Source: Alphaproteobacteria bacterium
GTDB lineage: Bacteria > Pseudomonadota > Alphaproteobacteria > Rs-D84
Length of the DNA stretch: 45,299 nt
Assembly (NCBI GenBank): GCA_017403085.1
Contig: JAFQOQ010000002.1
Span: 1-45,299, forward strand
Direction: 5' to 3'
A program made the translations under genes and the position numbers. Below the pieces are notes generated by a model, which saw only the letters and a list, made by a program, of their open reading frames with translations, had not been told where the DNA came from and did no database searches. Each line of letters starts with the position of its first letter. Positions within the stretch are counted from its first letter, which is position 1. Shown here in pieces: positions 34,590 to 41,456 of the stretch.

Positions 34590-35618
34590 ATGATTGAAAA
34601 AAACTGGATGACGTTGATTAAGCCAAAAAAGCTGAATATCAAGGTCGATGAACATAATCCTAATATTGCAACATTAATCGCAGAACCATTGGAAAAGGGT
34701 TTTGGTTTGACATTGGGTACGGCGTTGCGTCGTGTTTTGTTGTCTTCGTTGCAGGGTTGCGCGCCGATTTATATTAAAATTGATGGCGTTCAGCATGAAT
34801 TTTCTAGCATATCTGGCGTACGCGAAGATGTGACTGATATTATCTTGAATTTAAAGGGTGTTTATTTCAAGGCTTTGAACGAGGGTCAGCACAAAGCATA
34901 TTTGAAGGTTAAGGGTCCGGCTGTTGTGACGGCAGCAATGATTGAAACATCTGGTGGTGTCGAAGTTATGAACAAAGATGTTGAAATCTGCACATTGGAC
35001 AAGGGTGCAAATTTAGATATGGAAATTACTTTGGCAACAGGTCGTGGTTATGTGCCTGCGTCTGCACATGCGGATGGTTTGCCATTGGGCGTTATTCCGG
35101 TTGATTCTATTTTCTCGCCAATTTTGAACGTGGCAAGTGATGTTTTGCCAACACGTGTTGGTCAATCAACAGACTATGACAAATTGGAATTGACAGTTAA
35201 AACAAACGGTTCTGTATCCCCAGAAGATGCAATTGCGTATGCGGCACGTATTTTGACGGATCAGTTGGTTGTCTTTATTAACTTTGAAGACCCAGCACAA
35301 ATCAATGCGCCAAGCGAAGAAGAAAAAGCAAAGGATGCGTTGCCATTTGATCCAAAATTGTTAAAGCATGTCGATGAACTGGAATTGTCAGTTCGTGCAA
35401 ATAATTGCTTGAAGAACGACAAAATCAACTGGTTGGGCGAATTGGTTCAAAAGACCGAAGCCGACATGTTGAAAACACCAAACTTTGGTCGCAAATCTTT
35501 GAACGAAATCAAGGTTCAATTGGAAGCGATGGGATTGGGATTGGGTATGGAAGTACCAGGTTGGCCACCAGAAAATATTGCGGAATTGGCTAAGAAGTAC
35601 GAAGACCCATACAAATAA
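34590..35618 (+). CDS. rpoA: RNA polymerase subunit alpha
   Basis: 342 aa. Assembles core RNA polymerase and reads UP elements. NTD blocks are [41 protein letters not shown] and RGYVPA; the linker is near 235-255; the CTD reads [44 protein letters not shown], with the UP-element Arg/Asn/Lys positions retained. AAGGGAAATA precedes ATG 34590. It is transcribed from its own promoter because two unrelated genes and two terminators separate it from rpsK. Confidence 0.98.
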   Translation: MIEKNWMTLIKPKKLNIKVDEHNPNIATLIAEPLEKGFGLTLGTALRRVLLSSLQGCAPIYIKIDGVQHEFSSISGVREDVTDIILNLKGVYFKALNEGQHKAYLKVKGPAVVTAAMIETSGGVEVMNKDVEICTLDKGANLDMEITLATGRGYVPASAHADGLPLGVIPVDSIFSPILNVASDVLPTRVGQSTDYDKLELTVKTNGSVSPEDAIAYAARILTDQLVVFINFEDPAQINAPSEEEKAKDALPFDPKLLKHVDELELSVRANNCLKNDKINWLGELVQKTEADMLKTPNFGRKSLNEIKVQLEAMGLGLGMEVPGWPPENIAELAKKYEDPYK

Positions 35619-35644
35619 TAAATTAAATTCTGTGGAGTCTTGTC

Positions 35645-35695
35645 GTGTTGCGCCGTTTCTCATGTAGCGTCTGTACACTACGAAACGGCGAACAC
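35645..35695 (+). promoter_or_regulatory. TGTA-N7-TACA loop family, copy C (between rpoA and rplQ)
   Basis: GTGTT-g-CGCCGTTT (35645-35658) pairs with AAACGGCG-AACAC (35683-35695), 13 pairs with one bulge. The loop holds TGTA-GCGTCTG-TACA then CTACG (35663-35682). Loop matches copy D; stem sequence does not. No U tract follows. Confidence 0.75.
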
Positions 35696-35753
35696 TTCCA
35701 ATACTCTCACATAATTTAATTTCTTGCGATGCAAGGGGTTTTGTGGATTTTTC

Positions 35754-35781
35754 TTGCAATTTGTTAGGATTTATATAAAAT
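35754..35781 (+). promoter_or_regulatory. rplQ promoter
   Basis: TTGCAA (35754-35759), 16-nt spacer, TAAAAT (35776-35781). Confidence 0.55.
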
Positions 35782-35795
35782 AAAGCGAATTTAAT

Positions 35796-35828
35796 CCCAT
35801 GGTTCTGGCAATAGTGTCAGGTTATGGG
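35796..35828 (+). promoter_or_regulatory. rplQ leader hairpin
   Basis: CCCAT (35796-35800) pairs with ATGGG (35824-35828), and CTGGCA (35805-35810) with TGTCAG (35815-35820), apex ATAG. It lies directly after the predicted start site and about 50 nt before the ATG. Confidence 0.55.
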
Positions 35829-35880
35829 CGTCTCAAGGAATCCCATCTTTGTGGTGGGCAGAAACAAAAAGGAGTAATCG

Positions 35881-36426
35881 ATGAGACATATGAAAGCAGG
35901 TCGTACATTTAATCGTGATACAAATGCACGCAAGGCCTTGTTTATTGGTTTGACTAAAAACTTAGTGGAAAAAGAACAGATTAAGACAACTTTGCCAAAG
36001 GCCAAAGATTTGCGTCGTATCGTTGAAAAAATGATTACTCGCGCAAAGGTTGATACGGTTGCCAATCGTCGTTTAGTTGCATCTGAATTGGGTAATGCGT
36101 CAGCAGCAACGGTTAAAAAGTTGTTTGAAGTCTTGGGACCACGTTATGCAAATCGTAATGGCGGATATACACGCGTATTAAAGGCGGGATTCCGTTATGG
36201 TGATGCGGCGCCAATGGCGATTATCGAATTGGTTGATCGTGACGTTAATGCCAAAAAGTCTGTTAAACTAGAAGTTGCAGAAGAAGCAACAGAAGAAAAG
36301 GTTGTGGCCAAAGCTGAAAAAGCACCAAAGGTAACAACAAAAATTGAAAAAGATGCCCCAAAAGCAGTAAAGGCATCAACTGCGACAAAGACGGCTGCGG
36401 TTCGTCGTCGTGCGACAGGTAATTAA
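35881..36426 (+). CDS. rplQ: 50S ribosomal protein L17 with basic/acidic tail
   Basis: 181 aa against a usual 115-140. Residues 1-120 are standard L17 ([71 protein letters not shown]). The remaining 55 residues are Ala/Lys/Thr/Glu-rich low complexity, probably disordered ([26 protein letters not shown]). AAAAAGGAG precedes the ATG. It is last in the alpha cluster and is followed by a bidirectional terminator. Confidence 0.96.
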   Translation: MRHMKAGRTFNRDTNARKALFIGLTKNLVEKEQIKTTLPKAKDLRRIVEKMITRAKVDTVANRRLVASELGNASAATVKKLFEVLGPRYANRNGGYTRVLKAGFRYGDAAPMAIIELVDRDVNAKKSVKLEVAEEATEEKVVAKAEKAPKVTTKIEKDAPKAVKASTATKTAAVRRRATGN

Positions 36427-36453
36427 AAAAACGCCCGGTTGGGCGTTTTTTTT
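36425..36453. terminator. Bidirectional terminator
   Basis: ACGCCC-GGTT-GGGCGT with A7 before and T8 after. It serves rplQ and the convergent gene at 36452. Confidence 0.9.
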
Positions 36454-37315
36454 AACGTGTGCGTTCCAGGATAATTACATTGCTTTGTGGGCCGCGATTT
36501 ATTCCGATTTTTGCCCAGTCTTTGAGTTTTTCTTGGGCCTTGATATATCGGTTGATTTCATCTTGTGAAAAACTGCCGCCGGTTTGTAATAATATTTGTC
36601 CATTGACGCGAATGTGATCGTGTAATTTTTTGATTATTTGTATTATGGATTCTGTTGTCCATCCGTGCCATTCAAAAATATTTGACAGGTTAATCACATC
36701 GTACTCGTCATTTAGGTATGTGTTTAATTCTGCAATATTTGTCCATATGAAATTAAATGGTTTTTTGATAATGGCTTGCAGTTTTTCGTATTCTGCCTCA
36801 GAAAAATTTTCCTGGGTGTAGTAGTCCAGATTTAGACCGTTGCCGAAAATTTTATATCCATCCATCCCATAGATGTATTTGGCACTGTCCTGGGGCATGT
36901 TTGCCAGGATTGATGGCATATTTTGCACCTGTGATGCGGATGGTGCAAAATGCAATCTGTTTAATAAGGCCTGATAATCTGCGAATTTCATGCCCTGTGA
37001 TATGGCCTGGGTTTTTATGTCCATGATGGCCTTGGCGCCAAATGTGACGTCAAATGTATCGATTTTTGTTGCGCCGTTTAGTGCATAGAACAATGGGTGG
37101 TCACCACTGGCTGCGACGGTCAGAACGCGTTTGCCGATGTCGCGTGTCAGGCCGGTTGTGTCACGCAGATCTTCGTTGGATGCGACGTATGCGTGTGCAT
37201 AGTCCATTGTGCCACCAGGGCGCTGGACATAAATACGACCGTGATTATAATTCGGTGTGCCGTACGACGCGCGTGCGGCGTTTAAATCTAATGTTTTGTT
37301 ATTCATTTGTGTCAT
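36452..37315 (-). CDS. Second DUF3419-like protein (paralog of 682-1575)
   Basis: 287 aa. It carries the same three blocks as the 297-aa protein: RVLTVAASGDHPLFYAL, IDTFDVTFGAKAIMDIK and YDVINLSNIFEWHG. Between them is a helical region of similar length but little sequence identity. The C-terminal part (VNGQILLQTGGSFSQDEI) resembles the last strands of a class I methyltransferase fold. The N-terminal 45 residues differ from the paralog. AGGAG lies 8 nt before ATG 37315; a second Met three codons in is less well placed. Substrate unknown. It is divergent from the 938-aa Cys-rich gene, with a shared 163-nt control region. Confidence 0.72.
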   Translation of the reverse strand: MTQMNNKTLDLNAARASYGTPNYNHGRIYVQRPGGTMDYAHAYVASNEDLRDTTGLTRDIGKRVLTVAASGDHPLFYALNGATKIDTFDVTFGAKAIMDIKTQAISQGMKFADYQALLNRLHFAPSASQVQNMPSILANMPQDSAKYIYGMDGYKIFGNGLNLDYYTQENFSEAEYEKLQAIIKKPFNFIWTNIAELNTYLNDEYDVINLSNIFEWHGWTTESIIQIIKKLHDHIRVNGQILLQTGGSFSQDEINRYIKAQEKLKDWAKIGINRGPQSNVIILERTR

Positions 37316-37355
37316 GGTTCAGACTCCTTTGGTTATCCTGCTTCACCAACCTAAT

Positions 37356-37385
37356 TATATATAGTACAAAAACTTGTATTGTCAA
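37356..37385 (-). promoter_or_regulatory. Promoter with operator-like inverted repeat for the 36452-37315 gene
   Basis: On the minus strand TTGACA (37380-37385) and TATATA (37356-37361), 18-nt spacer. TACAA (37365-37369) and TTGTA (37374-37378) form an inverted repeat within the spacer, a place where a repressor would block polymerase. Confidence 0.55.
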
Positions 37386-37425
37386 TGCAATTGGAAAAAA
37401 GTACTATTATTATTGAAAAATACAC

Positions 37426-37454
37426 TTTTTTTAATTTTTTATATGTGATAGAAT
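37426..37454 (+). promoter_or_regulatory. Promoter of the 938-aa Cys-rich gene
   Basis: Extended -10 TGA-TAGAAT (37446-37454) with a T7 run (37426-37432) at the -35 position. The same T7-to-(-10) distance, 23 nt, occurs before the 704-aa gene. Confidence 0.4.
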
Positions 37455-37478
37455 TAAATAAATTGGAAGGGAATTTTT

Positions 37479-40295
37479 ATGAAAAGATTGGTTGTTCTTT
37501 CTTTGATAATTGCTGGATTTCTGGGCGATGCGGGGGCTGTGGTGCGTGGTGGTGCGACTACGTCGTCTGGTGGTGCTGCAACGTCTGCGCGCGTTGCGAC
37601 GCGTGGTGGGGTGGTTGGGCGTGCGCCTGCGCGGATCGTGGGCAGTGGGGCTGCGTCGGGCAGTGTTATTGGGCGTAGTGCAACCAAACAAACGGCTGGG
37701 AAACCGGTAGTGGCAGCCCGCGCTGGTGTAACGCAAAAAGTTATTGGGTCGGGTACCAAGGTGGCCGCGGCGGCGAAAAATGTTGTTGTAAATCAAGCGT
37801 GTCAAGAAAAGTACGAAGGATGTATGGATGCGTTTTGCATGCTGGATAATGCCAGTGGTGGGCGTTGTTTGTGCAGTGATAAAAATAAAGAATTGGATGC
37901 GGTTCTGCGTGAAATTGAAAAGTTGGATGAGCGTTCGTTTCAAATGGCGACCGTTGGGGTTGAAAAGATTGAGATGGGCTTAGATGCCGATATGGCAATT
38001 GCGAATGCTAATGCTGTTGCGAATTCCTTAAATGAAAAACAAGCAGAGGAAAAGAAGAGTACTCGTAAAACGTTGGATTTGTCGGCGTGGGATGTGACGG
38101 ATTCTTTTGAAGAAGAAGAGGTTTTTGAACAGCAGTCCTTGATTGAGGGGCAAACGGGTGATGCGTTGTATTCAGCGTCACACCAGTTGTGTGCGTCCCA
38201 AATGTCAGAATGCTCGGGTGAAATGGATATGTTGCGTATGTTATATACCCAGCGTATCAAGGCGGACTGTACTGCGTACGAGAATAGTCTGAAGCAAAAG
38301 AAAACGCAAAGTGCGCAAAAGTTGGCAACGGCAGAGGCAGCGTTGCGCGAAGCGGCGTTGGAACAGTTAAAGACTGCGAATAAGTGGGATTTGGGGCAAT
38401 GTACGTTGCAGTTTAGGAAGTGTATGCAGACAACTGCAGAATGTGGTGATGATTTTTCTGCGTGTGCGTCTGTTCAGGCAATGGATAATACAAATACACG
38501 TAAAAGTACGTCCAGAACGCCAAAGACATATAAAATTAAGGGTAATGTGACAAATATTGAAATTTCTGGTTCGACCTATGATACGCTAGAGGCGAAAAAG
38601 CCGCTTTGCGAATCGGTGACGCGTTCGTGTGTTGCGGTTGCAGACCAGGTTTGGGATACCTTTCTGCGCGAGGTTGCGCCACAGTTGAAAAATGCAGAAT
38701 TAATCGCTGAAAACAAAGCGCGTCAGGATTGTATCGGCAATATTTCATCATGTTTCCAACAGGCCTGTAAAGATAATATGGATCCAAATAACGAGGCTTC
38801 GTATGATATGTGTCTGTCGCGTCCGGAAACAATGCTGAATTTATGTAAGGTTCCGTTAAATGCCTGTGGTATTGATGCGTCGTCTGAACGTGCGGCGGCC
38901 GAATCGCAGATTTGGGATTTTGTTGTTGCCAGATTGCAGTCGATGCGTGTTGATGCATGTACAACCGAAGTGAAAAAATGTTTGCAACATGAAAATCGCT
39001 GTGGCAAAGATTATTCAAATTGTATTGGTTTGGATTTAGACTCATTGCATGAAATGTGTCCGTTGGATGTATTGGTTGCGTGCCAGCAGAAAAGCGATGT
39101 AGATGGTTCGGTTGATTTTACGGCATCATGGGATAATATCGATACGATTGTTCAGGGTATCTGGTTGTCGGTTGATAATGCCATGTTAGATCAATGTCAG
39201 AATCTGGTTAATGAAAAGATGATTGAGTTGTGTGGTGATACGGCGTCGTGTGCATTGTTTGAAGAAGATGAAACAATTGGTACAGACAGTTTAACCAGTT
39301 ATGTTAATGAAGATGGTGATACGGTTATCGATGGATTGCTGTCTTTTGGTGATGTAAAGGTTAATAAGCCAACTTCTTTGGATAATGACGTTAAGTTTAG
39401 CAAGTACGAGATTAATATTGGTGATTATAAGTCAAAGTTGAACGAAAACGATCCGACGGCGTCACGTGTTGTTGCGGCACTGCAATCGACTGCGACCAGA
39501 ATTAATCAGAAAATTGCGATTCTGTCAAATGATGAAAAAATCAGAATGTGTGTTGAAGGACGTGATATTTCTCAGGTTCGCGGGCGTAATGCAATGTCAT
39601 ATGCGCGATTCCCGAATTTGTTGGATTCGTCTATTTTGACGATTATTGATTCTGGTTTGGAACAGGCGAACAAGAATTATTCTGCGAAGTATAATGATTT
39701 GGTTGCTGCGGCAATTGAAAAACAGAATGATTCTATTAAAGCTGCGACATGTGCAGCATTTGCGACCAACCCGAATGCAGATCCTGAATGCACAAGATAT
39801 ATATCAGATGCAGATACGCATGAGCCTGTTTGTGTTGCATATGACAACAGCAGACCTTATGATGATTTGTTTGGCGATATTACTAATGCTGGGATGAATT
39901 CTGATGGAACACTTAGCCTAAGATATGTTATCAATGGCGCTAATATATCTGATGCTTTGAAGATTGCTTCGTCAGGACACGGCGAATGGATTTCAACAGA
40001 CGACTATGGTAATATGCTGGGGTCTGTCACTATCTCTGCTACTTATTCAGAAGCTGATAATGTTTGTACCGTTACTACTACGACTATGTCATGCGAGGAT
40101 ACAGAAAAAATAATTACAACTAATAAGTTGAATGTGAAAAAAATTAGAAAAGGTGGTGTAATTGAGTTCGGCAATACGAAAATTGTTGCCAATCGCAAGA
40201 TTAAAAAGTTAAATATATCACAAGAGGAATATCATGGTGCTATGTGTAAAACCTTTAAGGAACCCGTGATAACAACAAATAAAATAAAAATGTGA
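37479..40295 (+). CDS. Exported 938-aa Cys-rich protein with Cx6C modules
   Basis: Family not recognised. A signal peptide (MKRLVVLSLIIAGFLGDAGA) is followed by about 85 residues of low complexity rich in Ala, Gly, Val, Arg and Ser. From residue 108 on, Cys pairs spaced by six recur: CQEKYEGC, CASQMSEC, CTLQFRKC, CESVTRSC, CIGNISSC, CKVPLNAC, CTTEVKKC. Two runs have four Cys at exact seven-residue steps (CTLQFRK-CMQTTAE-CGDDFSA-C and CTTEVKK-CLQHENR-CGKDYSN-C). Segments between them are helical and charged. Even spacing on helices suggests disulfide-stapled helical hairpins outside the cytoplasm; that is inference. The last 150 codons use more CTT, CTA, ACT and GCT than the rest. GGAAGGGAA precedes the ATG. 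No transmembrane anchor or sorting motif is seen. Confidence 0.85.
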   Translation: MKRLVVLSLIIAGFLGDAGAVVRGGATTSSGGAATSARVATRGGVVGRAPARIVGSGAASGSVIGRSATKQTAGKPVVAARAGVTQKVIGSGTKVAAAAKNVVVNQACQEKYEGCMDAFCMLDNASGGRCLCSDKNKELDAVLREIEKLDERSFQMATVGVEKIEMGLDADMAIANANAVANSLNEKQAEEKKSTRKTLDLSAWDVTDSFEEEEVFEQQSLIEGQTGDALYSASHQLCASQMSECSGEMDMLRMLYTQRIKADCTAYENSLKQKKTQSAQKLATAEAALREAALEQLKTANKWDLGQCTLQFRKCMQTTAECGDDFSACASVQAMDNTNTRKSTSRTPKTYKIKGNVTNIEISGSTYDTLEAKKPLCESVTRSCVAVADQVWDTFLREVAPQLKNAELIAENKARQDCIGNISSCFQQACKDNMDPNNEASYDMCLSRPETMLNLCKVPLNACGIDASSERAAAESQIWDFVVARLQSMRVDACTTEVKKCLQHENRCGKDYSNCIGLDLDSLHEMCPLDVLVACQQKSDVDGSVDFTASWDNIDTIVQGIWLSVDNAMLDQCQNLVNEKMIELCGDTASCALFEEDETIGTDSLTSYVNEDGDTVIDGLLSFGDVKVNKPTSLDNDVKFSKYEINIGDYKSKLNENDPTASRVVAALQSTATRINQKIAILSNDEKIRMCVEGRDISQVRGRNAMSYARFPNLLDSSILTIIDSGLEQANKNYSAKYNDLVAAAIEKQNDSIKAATCAAFATNPNADPECTRYISDADTHEPVCVAYDNSRPYDDLFGDITNAGMNSDGTLSLRYVINGANISDALKIASSGHGEWISTDDYGNMLGSVTISATYSEADNVCTVTTTTMSCEDTEKIITTNKLNVKKIRKGGVIEFGNTKIVANRKIKKLNISQEEYHGAMCKTFKEPVITTNKIKM

Positions 40296-40309
40296 TTTTA
40301 TAATACATT

Positions 40310-40342
40310 TGTATAAAAGCCCCAAGAAGGGGCTTTTATACA
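40310..40342. terminator. 14-bp bidirectional terminator
   Basis: TGTATAAAAGCCCC (40310-40323) pairs perfectly with GGGGCTTTTATACA (40329-40342), loop AAGAA. It serves the convergent 938-aa and 323-aa genes. Confidence 0.93.
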
Positions 40343-40357
40343 TTGGATTGCAAATTT

Positions 40358-41329
40358 TTATAATTCAGACAGGTCGGTAATTATTGTAATGCCGTCTTGG
40401 TTCCATTCGGAAATTAAGTTTTCTAAATCCATTATGTTTGTTGCGCCCAGGTACAGGGCAGGGCGACAATTATGTTTTGTGGCAACGGCTTTTGCCGCGT
40501 TAATTGGTGATAGGCGTGATTTCCCAGCGGCAAACCAGTTTTCCGTATCGGCAATCCAAAAGTCGTCGTCGGTATGACTGGCGATTGCCATGCCTTTGGC
40601 CAGAACAATGTCGTCAATAATTTCAAATTCTATATTTCGTTCTGTCAGGTGTGTTGTTAATGAAGATATATCTGCGTTTTGACGGGTCGGTTCGATGTCA
40701 GAGAAGGACTGTTCGTCGCCAAATGTGATGTCCTTGAATATTGGGGCGTCGGATACGCTGCCGATTTGTTCGTTGTCAAAATCTATGTTCAAATCAAAAT
40801 CAGATGGTATCGGCAAATCGTCAAGCGCGTCATCGTGGTCGTCTGTGTTATTTGTTGCGGCGATGTTGGAAGAAATGCGTGTCGCCATTTCTTGGATTGC
40901 TTCTTTGTTAAAGCGCGCGCGTAAAAACGATGCGCGTAATTCCATTGGGATGTCGCGGGAAATTTCTTCTGGGGCCGGTTCGGGTTCGGTTGTTGTTTCT
41001 GGGGCGGCGGGGGCAGGGGCCGGTGTTGCGCGCGATAAAAAGGCCGGTAATTTTATTTTCGGTTTTGGAATTGTGATTAGTGCCTTTTTAGTGCGAATGA
41101 TTATGGCCGTACTGGCAACATAAATTGGTATCGCCGATAGAATTAATAACCCAAATACAAACCCAGGAAACCCGCGCAATTGTGCGCGCAGTACATGGTG
41201 CCACTGGGGGGCGGAAAACATGTTGAAATTAAATAGCAAATTCAGCGTCAGCCACATGCAAAAAACATAGCACACCGTCCAAATAATGACGGGGCGATAG
41301 GTTTTTAAAAAATCAATTATGCGTTTCAT
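40358..41329 (-). CDS. Hypothetical inner-membrane protein with acidic cytoplasmic domain
   Basis: 323 aa. Two N-terminal TM helices (about 12-35 and 52-75), then a basic stretch (RTKKALITIPKPKIKLPAF) and a Pro/Ala/Glu-rich linker (PAPAPAAPETTTEPEPAPEE). The central region is acidic (DDHDDALDDLPIPSDFDLNIDFDNE). The last 95 residues (IEFEIIDDIVLAKG to TIITDLSEL) form an alpha/beta-looking domain with conserved-type Trp/Asp residues (DDDFWIADTENWFAAGK). The positive-inside rule puts the large domain in the cytoplasm. Family not recognised. It has a consensus promoter about 8 nt from the ATG and no ribosome site, so the message is probably leaderless. It sits between the two Cys-rich exported proteins. 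Confidence 0.75.
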   Translation of the reverse strand: MKRIIDFLKTYRPVIIWTVCYVFCMWLTLNLLFNFNMFSAPQWHHVLRAQLRGFPGFVFGLLILSAIPIYVASTAIIIRTKKALITIPKPKIKLPAFLSRATPAPAPAAPETTTEPEPAPEEISRDIPMELRASFLRARFNKEAIQEMATRISSNIAATNNTDDHDDALDDLPIPSDFDLNIDFDNEQIGSVSDAPIFKDITFGDEQSFSDIEPTRQNADISSLTTHLTERNIEFEIIDDIVLAKGMAIASHTDDDFWIADTENWFAAGKSRLSPINAAKAVATKHNCRPALYLGATNIMDLENLISEWNQDGITIITDLSEL

Positions 41330-41337
41330 CTATATTT

Positions 41338-41365
41338 ATTATAGACAATAAGTATGTTTTGTCAA
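41338..41365 (-). promoter_or_regulatory. Consensus promoter of the 323-aa gene
   Basis: On the minus strand TTGACA (41360-41365), 16-nt spacer, TATAAT (41338-41343). The ATG at 41329 begins only 8 nt past the -10, where transcription itself should start. Confidence 0.8.
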
Positions 41366-41400
41366 TGTTTTGTTGGTGTGTAAATTTGTCTAAAAAGTAC

Positions 41401-41429
41401 TTTTTTTATGTTGTTATTTATGGCATAAT
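41401..41429 (+). promoter_or_regulatory. Promoter of the 704-aa Cys-rich gene
   Basis: Extended -10 TGG-CATAAT (41421-41429) with T7 (41401-41407) at the -35 position; same geometry as 37426-37454. Confidence 0.4.
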
Positions 41430-41456
41430 TGTAGGGATATTAAGGGGGAGTTTTTT

